Positions 25,698-34,434 of a DNA stretch of 64,000 nucleotides are shown in pieces. The position numbers and the translations under genes are program-made. The notes under the pieces were generated by a model, which was not told the origin of the DNA, ran no database searches, and saw nothing but the letters and a program-made list of their open reading frames with translations. Origin of the DNA: Luteimonas colneyensis (GTDB lineage Bacteria; Pseudomonadota; Gammaproteobacteria; Xanthomonadales; Xanthomonadaceae); the NCBI RefSeq assembly GCF_014836665.1, contig NZ_JACSQJ010000008.1, positions 62,001 to 126,000 of the forward strand. The letters are read 5' to 3'. The stretch's first letter is position 1. Each line of letters opens with the position of its first letter.

Positions 25698-26421
25698 CCG
25701 GCTTTTCGTGCCGCCTCGGGCCGTACCACAGCGGCAGGGCGTCGCGGCTGCGCGCGGACCGCCGCGGCGACAGCATGAAGCGCAGACTGAAACGCAGCTT
25801 CTCGCCCAGGGAATAGGTCCGCAGTTTCCGCGCCGAGGTGACGACCGGTTCGCGCAGGATCGCCACGCGTCCCTGCCTCGCCAGCGCGCGCCCGAGCGCG
25901 ACGTCCTCGGCGACGTACAGGCCTTCGTCGAAGCCGCCGGCGGCGGTGAACGCCGCGCGGGTGCAGAAGATGAAGCAGCCCGGGGTGACGCCGAAGATGC
26001 GGAACGCGACGATCGAGGCCGACTCGAGCACGCGCACGTGCAGCGGCAGCGGGCGCATGAAGCGCACCGCCGTGCCGCCGCCCACCGCGCCCGCGTCGAG
26101 CGCGCGCATCGCGGCGGCCACGACGTCCCGGCTGACCAGCGTATCGGCGTCCACGAACAGCAGCCGGTCACCGCTGGCGGCCGCGGCGCCGGCGTTGCGC
26201 GCGCCGGCGATGTGCCGCACCCCCACCCGGACCACGCGCGCCCCGCGGGCCTCTGCGATCGCCGCGGTGGCGTCGGTCGAGGCGTCGTCGACGACGATCA
26301 CCTCGACGCCGGCGTGGTTCCCGCGCGTGGCGGCGATGACGGCGTCGAGGGTGGCGCCGATCACCGGCGCTTCGTCGTGGGCGGGGATGATGATCGAAAG
26401 CACGGTTGCTCCGCGGGCCAT
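25675..26421 (-). CDS. Family 2 glycosyltransferase
   Basis: A 248-residue GT-A fold enzyme: nucleotide-sugar motif SIIIPAHDEAPVIGATLDAV, VIVVDDASTDAT, and the metal-binding DXD motif FVDADTLVSRD. Acceptor-side features are the segment GGGTAVRFMRPLPL and YVAEDVALGRAL (the ED general-base motif). ATG 26421 (MARGATVLS) is chosen because the fold begins eight residues later; a longer frame adds only low-complexity Arg/His sequence. A hydrophobic stretch (SIVAFRIFGVTPGCFIFCT) suggests membrane association. The sugar and acceptor are unknown, and no polysaccharide cluster is adjacent. Confidence 0.87.
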   Translation of the reverse strand: MARGATVLSIIIPAHDEAPVIGATLDAVIAATRGNHAGVEVIVVDDASTDATAAIAEARGARVVRVGVRHIAGARNAGAAAASGDRLLFVDADTLVSRDVVAAAMRALDAGAVGGGTAVRFMRPLPLHVRVLESASIVAFRIFGVTPGCFIFCTRAAFTAAGGFDEGLYVAEDVALGRALARQGRVAILREPVVTSARKLRTYSLGEKLRFSLRFMLSPRRSARSRDALPLWYGPRRHEKPVRTPSRE

Positions 26422-26594
26422 CGTGTCGGCGTGATGCCGCAGTCTGCCGCGCCGGGCAGGGGCGATCGCGTGAGGGCGGCAATCGATCGGCAAGCCCGTC
26501 CGGAGATAATCCGGGATATCCGTGTTCGACGCCGGACGTATTCAAACCCTAGACTGGGCCATTATTCCCCCGCTGCTTCATGGAGTCATCGCCG

Positions 26595-27038
26595 GTGGCC
26601 AATCTCGCAACCGTCCTCAAGTCCGAAATCGCCCGCCTTGCGCGCAAGGAAACCAGAACCCAGCTGGATCCGCTGCGCAAGGCCAATGCCGGTTACCGGC
26701 GTGATATCGCAGCGCTGAAGCGCGAGGTCGCGGCACTGTCGAAACAGCTGAAATCGGGTTTGCGCGCGCCACGGGCGGAGCGCGGCGGGGCCACGGCGGC
26801 CGGGGACGAAGCCCCGCGCGTGCGTTTCCAGGCCAAGGGCCTCAAGTCGCATCGCGAAAAACTGGGCATTTCGGCGGCGGAGTACGGCCGTCTGGCGGGC
26901 GTCAGCGCGCAGTCGATCTACAACTGGGAAGCCGGCAAGACCGCGCCGCGCGCGGCGCAGGTGCAGGCGCTGGCGGAGCTTCGCGGCATGGGCAAGCGTG
27001 AAGCGGCGAAGCGGCTCGAGGCCGCGGCCGGGGAATAG
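26595..27038 (+). CDS. XRE-type helix-turn-helix protein with coiled coil
   Basis: A 147-residue protein. The N-terminal half (1-60) is a charged, Lys/Arg-rich coiled coil (SEIARLARKETRTQLDPLRK and on), followed by a short linker and a Cro/C1-type HTH (about 85-135: HREKLGISAAEYGRLAGVSAQSIYNWEAGK). It probably binds DNA; partner sites are unknown. GTG 26595 is preferred to ATG 26580 because homologues in xanthomonads begin MANLATVLK and GGAG lies upstream at 26582-26585. It is monocistronic and convergent with gltS. Confidence 0.83.
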   Translation: MANLATVLKSEIARLARKETRTQLDPLRKANAGYRRDIAALKREVAALSKQLKSGLRAPRAERGGATAAGDEAPRVRFQAKGLKSHREKLGISAAEYGRLAGVSAQSIYNWEAGKTAPRAAQVQALAELRGMGKREAAKRLEAAAGE

Positions 27039-27054
27039 GACCCCCACGTAACGC

Positions 27055-28284
27055 TCAACGCGCAGCCAGCCCGATCACCAGCGCGTTGACCAGGTCGATC
27101 ACGAACCCGCAGACCAGCGGCACGACCAGGAAGGCCTTCGGTGCCGCGCCGTATTCGCGCGCCACCGCCGTCATGTTCGCGACCGCGGTCGCGGTGGACC
27201 CCAGGGCGATGCCGCCGAAGCCCGAGGCGATCACCGCCGCCTCGTAGTCGCGGCCCATCGCGCGGAAGACCACGAACACGGTGAAGGCCACCGCCATCGC
27301 CACCTGCAGCGCCATCGACACCGCGATGAAGCCGAGCATGGGCTGCAGCATCCACAGCTGCAGGCCCATCAGCGCCATGGTCAGGAACAGGCCCAGGCAC
27401 ATGTCCGAGACCAGGGCGATGCCGGGCCGCATGTCCCCGAAGCGCCACATCCGTCCGCCCTCGGGCGCCAGCAGGTCGCCGGCCGCCCGCAGCACGATCC
27501 CGCCGAGCAGGCAGCCGACGAAGTCGGGCAGCATGAGGCCGGCGCTGCGGATCATTCCGCCAAGCACCTGGCCGAGCATCAACGCGACGTTGAGCCAGAA
27601 CAGGGCCAGCAGCACCCCGTGATAGTCGAGCGTCGTGCGCGTCTCGTCGCCGTACAGCCGCCCGACCTCGAGGCTGGCATCGGCGGACGGCATGATCGGG
27701 TGGCGGCGGATCAGTGCGCCGGCGATCGGCCCTCCGATCACACAGGCCGCGATCATGCCCACCATGTTCGACGCCAGGCCGAGCTCTCCGGCCTCGGCGA
27801 TCCCGAGGGTCGCGGTGAAATGCGGCGTCCAGGCCACCGTGGTGCCGACGCCTCCGGTCAGCGAGATGGAGCCCGCCATCAGGCCGGCGCGCGGATCCAT
27901 GCCGAACAGTGCGGCCAGCGCCATGCCCAGGCCGTTCTGGAGCAGGATGTAGGCCGTCGCCAGCACGCCGAGGATGAGCAGCGCACGGCCGCCCGAGGCA
28001 AGCGAGCGCAGGTCGGAGTTGAGGCCCAGCGCGCCGAAGAAATACAGCAGCAGGATGTCGCGCATTTCCAGCCCGAATTCGACCCGGACGCCGGCGACGT
28101 AGTAAAGGACGCAGACCACGCCCGCGCACAGGACGCCGCCGACCACCGGGTCCGGGATGCCGTAGCGGCGCAGCACGCCGATGCGCGCGGCCAGGCCCTT
28201 TCCGGTGAACAGCAGCAGGATCGCGAGGGTCAGGCTGCTGAAGGCGTCGAAGGTGAGCATGCCATCGACGTTGGCGTAGGGCAT
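27055..28284 (-). CDS. gltS: Sodium/glutamate symporter, GltS family
   Basis: A 409-residue secondary transporter with about ten membrane helices in two inverted halves. Each half has the glycine-rich re-entrant motif: GSISLTGGVGTTVAWTPHF in the first and ASGFGGIALGSTATAVANMTAV in the second. The start MPYANVDGMLTFDAFSSLTLAILLLFTGK is typical of GltS. It imports glutamate with sodium in E. coli; here the substrate could be another dicarboxylic amino acid. It is divergent from ptb, 125 bases away, and ends 16 bases from the convergent XRE gene. Confidence 0.9.
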   Translation of the reverse strand: MPYANVDGMLTFDAFSSLTLAILLLFTGKGLAARIGVLRRYGIPDPVVGGVLCAGVVCVLYYVAGVRVEFGLEMRDILLLYFFGALGLNSDLRSLASGGRALLILGVLATAYILLQNGLGMALAALFGMDPRAGLMAGSISLTGGVGTTVAWTPHFTATLGIAEAGELGLASNMVGMIAACVIGGPIAGALIRRHPIMPSADASLEVGRLYGDETRTTLDYHGVLLALFWLNVALMLGQVLGGMIRSAGLMLPDFVGCLLGGIVLRAAGDLLAPEGGRMWRFGDMRPGIALVSDMCLGLFLTMALMGLQLWMLQPMLGFIAVSMALQVAMAVAFTVFVVFRAMGRDYEAAVIASGFGGIALGSTATAVANMTAVAREYGAAPKAFLVVPLVCGFVIDLVNALVIGLAAR

Positions 28285-28409
28285 GGCGCGTCCGGGCGAG
28301 CGTGGTGGGCGAGCAGCCACGATAACGCAGGGGCGCTGCGCGACCCGCCGCCATTGTCCCGGATCGCGCTTGCCGCGACACTGTGCGGCCGCCGGCAGCA
28401 GGAACAGCG

Positions 28410-29387
28410 ATGAGCGCAGGATCCCGGACGAACCCCGCCATCCACGGCACGGACGCGAACGGCAACGATGGCCTCGCGCGTCTGCTCGCCCATGTCCGCC
28501 AGGCCGCACTCGAGCCGGTCCGTGCGGCGATCGTCCATCCCTGCGACGCGCTGAGCATCCGCGCGGCGCTGGACGTCCGCGACGAGGGGCTGGTGCAGCC
28601 GGTGCTCGTGGCGCCGCGTGGCCGCCTCGAGGCGGCAGCCGCGGAAGCCGGCGTCGATATTTCAGGCCTGCCGGTCGAGGACGTGCCGCACAGCCACGCC
28701 GCGGCAATGCGCGCGGTGGAGCTGGCCCGCGAGGGCGAGGTCGAGATCCTGATCAAGGGCAGCCTGCATACCGACGAGCTGATGTCGGCGGTCGTCGCTT
28801 CCGCATCGGGGCTGCGCACCAAGCGGCGCGTCAGCCACTGCTTCGTGATCCAGACGCCGCACTATCCGCGCCCGTTCCTCGTCACCGACGCGGCGGTCAA
28901 CCTCGCGCCCGGCCTGATGCAGAAGGCCGACATCGTGCAGAACGCGATCGATCTCGCCCATGTGCTTGGCATCGACCGGCCCAAAGTGGCGATCCTGGCG
29001 GCGGTGGAGACGGTGAACCCGTCGATGCAGGCCACCCTCGATGCCGCCGCGCTGTGCAAGATGGCCGATCGTGGCCAGATCACCGGCGGCGTGCTCGACG
29101 GACCGCTGGCGTTCGACAACGCGGTGTCGATGGAGGCGGCCGAGACCAAGGGCATCTTCTCGCCGGTTGCCGGGCGGGCGGACATCCTGGTGGTGCCCGA
29201 TCTGGAGAGCGGAAACATGCTGGCCAAGCAGCTGATCTTCATGGGCCAGGCGGCCAGCGCGGGCATCGTGCTGGGCGCACGGGTGCCGGTGGTCCTGACC
29301 AGCCGCGCCGACCCGCGCGACTCGCGCATGGCCTCGTGCGCGATCGCGCTGATGCTCGCCCACCACTACCGCCTGAGTCCGCCGTGA
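28410..29387 (+). CDS. Phosphate acetyl/butyryltransferase
   Basis: A 325-residue protein of the Pta/Ptb C-terminal family, which interconverts an acyl-CoA and acyl phosphate. It has the segments GDVEILIKGSLHTDELM-like (EVEILIKGSLHTDELMSAV), RRVSHCFVIQTP, VTDAAVNLAPGL, and the C-terminal LESGNMLAKQLIFMGQAASAGIVLGARVPV. It is short and lacks the regulatory N-terminal domain of long Pta, so it resembles phosphate butyryltransferase. The 3' end overlaps ackA (GTGA), showing a joint acyl-CoA to acyl-phosphate to ATP path. Acetyl versus butyryl preference cannot be decided from sequence. Confidence 0.88.
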   Translation: MSAGSRTNPAIHGTDANGNDGLARLLAHVRQAALEPVRAAIVHPCDALSIRAALDVRDEGLVQPVLVAPRGRLEAAAAEAGVDISGLPVEDVPHSHAAAMRAVELAREGEVEILIKGSLHTDELMSAVVASASGLRTKRRVSHCFVIQTPHYPRPFLVTDAAVNLAPGLMQKADIVQNAIDLAHVLGIDRPKVAILAAVETVNPSMQATLDAAALCKMADRGQITGGVLDGPLAFDNAVSMEAAETKGIFSPVAGRADILVVPDLESGNMLAKQLIFMGQAASAGIVLGARVPVVLTSRADPRDSRMASCAIALMLAHHYRLSPP

Positions 29388-30640
29388 GCATCGACACCGA
29401 AGCGGTCCCATCCCTGCCGCCGGCTCCGGCCGTGGCGTCGTCCGGCGCCGACCTGGTGGTGGTGCTCAACTGCGGCTCGTCCAGCATCAAGTTCGCGGTC
29501 TATGACAGCGGCGTTGATCCGCTGCCGCGCAAGCCGCTGTGGAACGGCAAGGTGCAGGGGATCGGCGGCCCGGCCGCCGACTTCGGCGAGAGCGGCGTGG
29601 CGCCCTTCGCCATCGCCCTCGATGCCGGCGAGCCCTACCACGCCGCCTTGGCCCTGATCCGCGACCGCATCCTCGCGCGGCTGGCCGGGCGGCGCGTGGG
29701 CGTGGTCGCGCACCGCGTGGTGCACGGCGGCAGCCGGTACTTCGAGCCCGTGCGCGTGGACGCGGGGGTGCTCGACGACCTGCGCGGCTACATTCCGCTG
29801 GCGCCGCTGCACCAGCCTTTCGCACTGGAGGCCGTGGCCATCCTGCTGCGCGAATACCCGCGCCTGCCGCAGGTGGCCTGCTTCGACACCGGCTTCCACC
29901 ACACCCTGCCCAAGGTCGAGCAGATCCTGCCGCTGCCCTACGACGCCTGGGAGCGCGGCCTGCGGCGCTACGGCTTCCACGGCCTGTCCTACGCCTACAT
30001 GGCCACGGTGCTGCCCGAACGGCACGGCGCCATCGCCCGCGGGCGGACCGTGGTCGCGCACCTGGGCAGCGGGGCCAGCCTGTGCGCGATGCAGGACCTG
30101 CGCAGCGTCGCCACGACCATGGGCTTCTCGGCGCTGGACGGCCTGATGATGGGCACGCGCACCGGCGCGCTCGATCCCGGCGCGCTGCTCTACCTGATGG
30201 AGATCGAGAAGCTGGCGCTGGACGAAGTCGGGCAACTGCTCTACCACCGCTCGGGCCTGCTGGGCGTGTCCGGCCTCTCGCCGGAGCCGCGGGTGATCGT
30301 CCGCCACGAAGACGACCAGGGCGAAACCGGCGAACGCGCACGCATCGCGCTGGCCCTGTACGTGCGCCGCATCGTGCGCGAGATCGGCGCGCTGGCCGCG
30401 GTGCTGGGCGGGCTGGACCTGCTGGTGTTCACCGCCGGCGTCGGCGAGCACAACGCCTTCATCCGCGAGCGCGTGTGCCGGGACCTGGCCTTCCTAGGAC
30501 TGGAGCTGGACGACGACGCCAACGCCGCGCATGCCGCGGTGGTCTCGACCGCCGGCAGCCGCGTACGGGTCGGCGTCGAGCCGACCAACGAGGAGTGGGT
30601 CGCGGCCCTGCAGGCGCGATCGGCGATAATGCCGGCATGA
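29384..30640 (+). CDS. ackA: Acetate kinase (acetate/butyrate kinase family)
   Basis: A 418-residue ASKHA-fold kinase that makes ATP from acetyl phosphate (or the reverse). It has the phosphate-1 motif VVLNCGSSSIKFAVYD, the arginine in HRVVHGG, catalytic Asp in CFDTGFHHTLP, RRYGFHGLSY, AHLGSGASLCAM, SALDGLMMGTRTGALDPG and FTAGVGEHNAFIRE. The first 25 residues are a Pro/Ala-rich extension not seen in E. coli AckA. It starts at GTG 29384 overlapping ptb and its stop overlaps the bolA-family ATG, giving a three-gene coupled operon. Confidence 0.94.
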   Translation: MSIDTEAVPSLPPAPAVASSGADLVVVLNCGSSSIKFAVYDSGVDPLPRKPLWNGKVQGIGGPAADFGESGVAPFAIALDAGEPYHAALALIRDRILARLAGRRVGVVAHRVVHGGSRYFEPVRVDAGVLDDLRGYIPLAPLHQPFALEAVAILLREYPRLPQVACFDTGFHHTLPKVEQILPLPYDAWERGLRRYGFHGLSYAYMATVLPERHGAIARGRTVVAHLGSGASLCAMQDLRSVATTMGFSALDGLMMGTRTGALDPGALLYLMEIEKLALDEVGQLLYHRSGLLGVSGLSPEPRVIVRHEDDQGETGERARIALALYVRRIVREIGALAAVLGGLDLLVFTAGVGEHNAFIRERVCRDLAFLGLELDDDANAAHAAVVSTAGSRVRVGVEPTNEEWVAALQARSAIMPA

Positions 30641-30945
30641 GCAAGCTCGACCGCATCCATGCCGCGCTCGGCGCGCTGGCGCCCAGCCACCTCGAGGTGC
30701 TGGACGAAAGCCACATGCACAGCCGCGGCCTGGAGACGCACTACAAGGCCGTCATCGCAAGCGAAGCCTTCCAGGGCCGCTCGCCGGTGCGCCGGCACCA
30801 GGCGGTGTATGCCGCGATGGGTCCGCTGATGGGCGAGATCCACGCCCTGGCGCTGCACACCTACACCGCCGCCGAATGGGCCGCGCAGGGCGCCGCACCG
30901 GACTCGCCGCGCTGCCGGGGCGGCAGCAGGCACGACCCGGCCTGA
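30637..30945 (+). CDS. BolA family protein
   Basis: A 102-residue protein with the BolA fold: LDRIHAALGALAPSHLEVLDESHMHS, the ETHYKAVIASEAFQGRSPVRRHQAVYAAMG core with the conserved His of RRHQ, and LHTYTAAEW. BolA proteins bind glutaredoxins through a shared 2Fe-2S cluster and influence iron and envelope stress. The ATG overlaps the ackA stop (ATGA), an odd place for this gene. The C-terminal 15 residues are not conserved. Confidence 0.9.
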   Translation: MSKLDRIHAALGALAPSHLEVLDESHMHSRGLETHYKAVIASEAFQGRSPVRRHQAVYAAMGPLMGEIHALALHTYTAAEWAAQGAAPDSPRCRGGSRHDPA

Positions 30946-30994
30946 ACCACGGCGCGGGTGCCTGCGTTGCCGCGATGGCGGCTGCCGGGCCACC

Positions 30995-32269
30995 ATGCGG
31001 TCTTTCCCGATGGATCGATCGATGGCCATGCGCGGCGGACGGCGGACGTGGGCACTCGCAGTGGGCCTCCTGGTGGTCCTTGCCCTGCTGGCCTGGGGCG
31101 TGGCGCGTTGGCGCGGGCCGGTGCTGCCGGGCTACGTGCTGCAGTCGGGGCCGATGGTGCAGCACGTCGTCGCCACCGGCCGCGCCGCGTCGCTGTCGCG
31201 GGTCCAGGTGGGCGCCGAGATCGCCGGCCTGGTGCTCGAACGCCGGGTGATGGAAGGCGACCGGGTCGAGGAGGGCGACGTGCTGGTGGTGCTGCGCGCA
31301 CGCGACCTCGAGGCCCGCCGCGACGAGGCGCGCGCCGCCCTCGACGCGCTGCGCCAGGCCGAGCGCCCCGATGCCGAGGCGCGGCTCGCGCAGGCGCGCG
31401 CCAGCCGCGCCCAGGCCGAGCGCGAACTCGCGCGCCGACGCGACCTGGGCCGCGAGCAGCTGGTGTCGCGCGAAAGCGTGGAGCAGGCCGCCCAGGCCGA
31501 CGTCGCCGCGCGCGCGGCCGAGCGCCAGGCGCGGGTGGCGCTCGATGCGCTGGCCGGTGGCGGCGCCCTTGAGGTCCAGGCGCGCGAACGCCTGCAGGCG
31601 GCGGAGGCGGAACTGGCACGCGCGGTGGTCCGCGCCACCGTCCCGGGCACCGTGCTGGTGCGCAACGTCGAGCCCGGCGACACGGTGACCCCCGGCGACG
31701 TCATGCTCGAGATCGCGCGCGATGCACCGGGCGAGATCCTGCTGCCGCTGGACGAGAAGAACCTGGCCCGGCTCGAGGTCGGCCAGTCCGCGACCTGCAT
31801 CGCCGACGCCTTCCCCGACCGGCCCTTCCAGGCCACCGTGCACCACGTCGCGCCCGGCATCGATCCGGCGCGCGGCACCGTCGACGTGCGCCTGCGCATC
31901 GAACCCGGCGTCGACTTCGTGCGGGCCGACATGACCGTGACCGCCACCATCCTCACCGGGCGCCGCGAGCAGGCCGTGGTCGTCCCCGACGACGCGCTCA
32001 TCGGCAGCAGCGACGGGTCCGATCGCGCGGAGGTGTTGCGGGTGCGTGGCGGCCGCGTCGAGCGCGTTCCCGTGCGCCTCGGGCTGCGCGGGCTCGGGGC
32101 CAGCGAAGTGGTCGACGGCGTGGCGGCCGGGGACCAGCTGCTGGCCGCCGGCGCGCTGGAGCCCGCCGCGATCCCCGCCGACGGCAGTCGGGCGCGCGTC
32201 GACAGCCAGCCCATGCCGGCGGCCTCCGGCAGCGACACCCGCGGCGAGCTGCCGGTCCAGTTCGACTGA
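30995..32269 (+). CDS. ABC-exporter membrane-fusion protein (MacA/HlyD type)
   Basis: An adaptor of up to 424 residues with one N-terminal membrane helix (about 18-36), a lipoyl half-motif (GAEIAGLVLERRVMEGDRVEEGDVLVVL), a long alpha-hairpin rich in Ala/Arg/Glu (about 105-205), the second lipoyl half (VPGTVLVRNVEPGDTVTPGDVMLEI), and beta-barrel and membrane-proximal domains. It couples the ABC permease encoded 3 bases downstream to an outer-membrane channel. ATGs at 30995, 31010, 31022 and 31028 are all possible starts. Cargo unknown. Confidence 0.9.
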   Translation: MRSFPMDRSMAMRGGRRTWALAVGLLVVLALLAWGVARWRGPVLPGYVLQSGPMVQHVVATGRAASLSRVQVGAEIAGLVLERRVMEGDRVEEGDVLVVLRARDLEARRDEARAALDALRQAERPDAEARLAQARASRAQAERELARRRDLGREQLVSRESVEQAAQADVAARAAERQARVALDALAGGGALEVQARERLQAAEAELARAVVRATVPGTVLVRNVEPGDTVTPGDVMLEIARDAPGEILLPLDEKNLARLEVGQSATCIADAFPDRPFQATVHHVAPGIDPARGTVDVRLRIEPGVDFVRADMTVTATILTGRREQAVVVPDDALIGSSDGSDRAEVLRVRGGRVERVPVRLGLRGLGASEVVDGVAAGDQLLAAGALEPAAIPADGSRARVDSQPMPAASGSDTRGELPVQFD

Positions 32270-32272
32270 GCC

Positions 32273-33472
32273 GTGTGGATCGAGTCCACCATCGCGATGC
32301 GATTCCTGCGCCATGGACGTGCGCAGACTCTGCTGATCCTGTTCGGGATCGCCGTGGGCGTCTCGGTGATCGTCTTCGTCACCGCGCTGATCGCCGGCCT
32401 GCAGGCCAACATCATCGACCGCACGCTGGGCACGCAGGCGCACGTCCGCGTGGAGGCGCCGCGCGAGGCCAACCGCATCGCGCCCGTACCGGTCGGAACC
32501 CTGCAGCTGGTGCTCGAGGACCCGCGTCCGCAGGCGCTGCGGCCCATCGACAACTGGCTGCAGGTGCGCGACGTGCTCGACCGCCTGCCGGGCGTGGCCG
32601 CCGTGTCGCCGGTCGTCTCGGGACCGGCCTTCGGGCGCCGCGGCAGCGCGGCGGAATCGGTCGCGCTGGTCGGCGTGGACATACCGCGCTACCTGCGCGT
32701 GATCCCGCTCGACGAGCACATCGTCGAAGGTCGGCTGGAGGTTGGCTCGAGCAACGCGGTGGTCGGCAGCAAGCTGGCCGAGGACCTCGGCCTGCGCCTG
32801 GGCGGCAAGCTGCGGCTGGACGCGGGCGAGGGACGCGAAGCGATCGTCAACGTCGCCGGCATCTTCGAGCTCGGCGTGCGCGAGCTCGACGCCCGCTATG
32901 TCTACCTCGACCTGAAGCAGGCGCAGTCGCTGCTCGCCCTGCCGGGGGGCGTGACCGTGATCGACATGACCGTGCAGGACCTGTTCGGCGCCGACCGGGT
33001 CGCCGCGCGCGTGGCCGGCCTCACCGGCCTGAAGGCCGAGAGCTGGATGGACAGCAACGCGCAGCTGATGAACGCGCTGACCTCGCAAAGCATGTCCACG
33101 CGGATGATCAGCGTGTTCGTCGCGCTGTCGGTGGCGCTGGGCATCGCCAGCGTGCTCGCGGTGAGCGTGGCGCAGCGCACGCGCGAGATCGGCATCCTGC
33201 GCGCGATGGGCACCCGGCGCCGGCAGATGCTGCTGGTCTTCCTGATCCAGGGCGCGGTGCTGGGCCTGGCCGGTGCGCTGCTGGGCGCGCTGGCCGGCTG
33301 GGGCCTGGTGTGGGCCTTCAACAACCTGGGCCCCGGGCTGTTCGAGATCCCGATGCCGCCGGCGCTGGTGCCGGCGGCGATGGCGCTGGCCACGCTGTCG
33401 GGCGTCGGTGCGGCGCTGGTGCCGGCGTCGCGCGCCTCGCGCCTCGATCCGGTGGAGGCGATCCGTGGCTGA
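32273..33472 (+). CDS. ABC transporter permease (MacB/LolC-type, FtsX domain)
   Basis: A 399-residue permease with an N-terminal membrane helix (about 17-40), a large periplasmic MacB-PCD domain (about 45-260), and three further helices in the FtsX domain (about 275-390) ending in PASRASRLDPVEAIRG, the coupling-helix signature of this class. Four helices and no nucleotide-binding domain fit a mechanotransmission-type transporter. GTG 32273 is the start, 3 bases after the adaptor stop. The ATPase gene overlaps its end by 8 bases. Confidence 0.92.
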   Translation: MWIESTIAMRFLRHGRAQTLLILFGIAVGVSVIVFVTALIAGLQANIIDRTLGTQAHVRVEAPREANRIAPVPVGTLQLVLEDPRPQALRPIDNWLQVRDVLDRLPGVAAVSPVVSGPAFGRRGSAAESVALVGVDIPRYLRVIPLDEHIVEGRLEVGSSNAVVGSKLAEDLGLRLGGKLRLDAGEGREAIVNVAGIFELGVRELDARYVYLDLKQAQSLLALPGGVTVIDMTVQDLFGADRVAARVAGLTGLKAESWMDSNAQLMNALTSQSMSTRMISVFVALSVALGIASVLAVSVAQRTREIGILRAMGTRRRQMLLVFLIQGAVLGLAGALLGALAGWGLVWAFNNLGPGLFEIPMPPALVPAAMALATLSGVGAALVPASRASRLDPVEAIRG

Positions 33473-34196
33473 GACGGACGAAGTCCTGCGCCTCGACGGG
33501 CTGCGCAAGTCCTACAACATCGGCCGGCCCAACGAAGTCGAGGTGCTGCATGGCATCGACCTGCGCCTGGACCGCGCCGACTTCGCGGCGCTGGTCGGAC
33601 CGTCGGGGTCGGGCAAGAGCACCCTGCTCAACCTGATCGGGCTGCTGGATTCGCCCACCGCCGGCGAGCTGCACCTGCGCGGCACGCCCACCCGCGCGAT
33701 GGATGACGAAGGCCGCACGGCGCTGCGTGGCCGGCACATCGGGTTCGTCTTCCAGTTCCACCACCTGATCGGCGCGTTCACCGCGCTCGAGAACGTGCTC
33801 ATGCCGTGGATGGTGGCGAACGGCCGACCGACGCCGGAGATCCTCGACACCGCGCGCGGCTTGCTGGCCGAGGTCGGGCTGGAGGCGTTCACCGACCGGC
33901 GCCCGGACCAGCTGTCCGGGGGCCAGCAGCAGCGCGTGGCGATCGCGCGCGCGCTGGTCACGAAGCCGTCGCTGCTGCTGGCCGACGAGCCCACCGGCAA
34001 CCTGGACACCAAGACAGCGGCCGAAGTGTTCGCCCTGCTGCGCCGGTTCAACGAACAGTTCGGCTGCGCCGTGCTGGTGGTGACCCACGATCCGCGGCTG
34101 TCGGCGAGCTGCGACCGCACCATCACCCTGGTCGACGGCGACGTGGTGTCCGACGAGCGCAACGACGCACGGGGCGGGGCGGGATCGGCAACCTGA
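33465..34196 (+). CDS. ABC transporter ATPase (MacB/LolD type)
   Basis: A 243-residue nucleotide-binding protein: Walker A GPSGSGKST, Q-loop FVFQFHHLIGAFTALENV, signature LSGGQQQR, Walker B LLLADEPTGNLD and the H-loop VVTHD. It belongs to the o228/MacB class and should energise the FtsX-type permease encoded upstream. The GTG at 33465 overlaps the permease gene by 8 bases. The complete three-part exporter is adaptor, permease and ATPase; an outer-membrane protein is not encoded here. Substrate candidates (macrolide, peptide, lipoprotein) cannot be separated by sequence. Confidence 0.94.
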   Translation: MAETDEVLRLDGLRKSYNIGRPNEVEVLHGIDLRLDRADFAALVGPSGSGKSTLLNLIGLLDSPTAGELHLRGTPTRAMDDEGRTALRGRHIGFVFQFHHLIGAFTALENVLMPWMVANGRPTPEILDTARGLLAEVGLEAFTDRRPDQLSGGQQQRVAIARALVTKPSLLLADEPTGNLDTKTAAEVFALLRRFNEQFGCAVLVVTHDPRLSASCDRTITLVDGDVVSDERNDARGGAGSAT

Positions 34197-34298
34197 TCCA
34201 GGCCCCTGCGTGCAGAGGTCACGGTTTGCACGCGCGGAGGAGGGATGACACAGTGTTCTGGCGGCGGAACAGCCTGAAAGCCTTCCGGGGAGCATCGA

Positions 34299-34424
34299 AT
34301 GAACGCGACAAGCCTGATGACAGCCGTACGCTGGGTGGGATCGTTCGTCCTTCTGCTGATGGCGGTCGCCGTGGTCTACGCGGCCTATACCGCGATTTCC
34401 TACTGGCCCTCGATCGCCGTCTGA
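34299..34424 (+). CDS. 41-residue single-helix membrane peptide at head of nor operon
   Basis: ATG 34299 follows GGGGAG at 34287-34292 and the frame runs 41 codons to a TGA at 34422-34424, ten bases before norC. The peptide begins MNATSLMTAVRWVGS, has one hydrophobic helix (about 12-32, FVLLLMAVAVVYAAYTA), and ends SYWPSIAV. Size, topology and place recall the small accessory subunits of haem-copper oxidases (CcoQ-like), but I recognise no family. Shared direction and the short gap suggest co-transcription with norC. Confidence 0.65.
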   Translation: MNATSLMTAVRWVGSFVLLLMAVAVVYAAYTAISYWPSIAV

Positions 34425-34434
34425 GGAAGGTCAC

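Noticed and set aside
34196..34209. Half FNR site CTGATCCAGG before the nor operon
   Set aside because: Only one half of the palindrome is present; the right half reads GGCCCC, so I do not count it with the other boxes.
34208..34233. GCGTGCA / TGCACGC inverted repeat and a sigma-54-like GG..GC before the nor peptide gene
   Set aside because: The stem is short and the GG-GC spacing is 9 rather than 10 bases, so neither a NorR site nor a sigma-54 promoter can be claimed.
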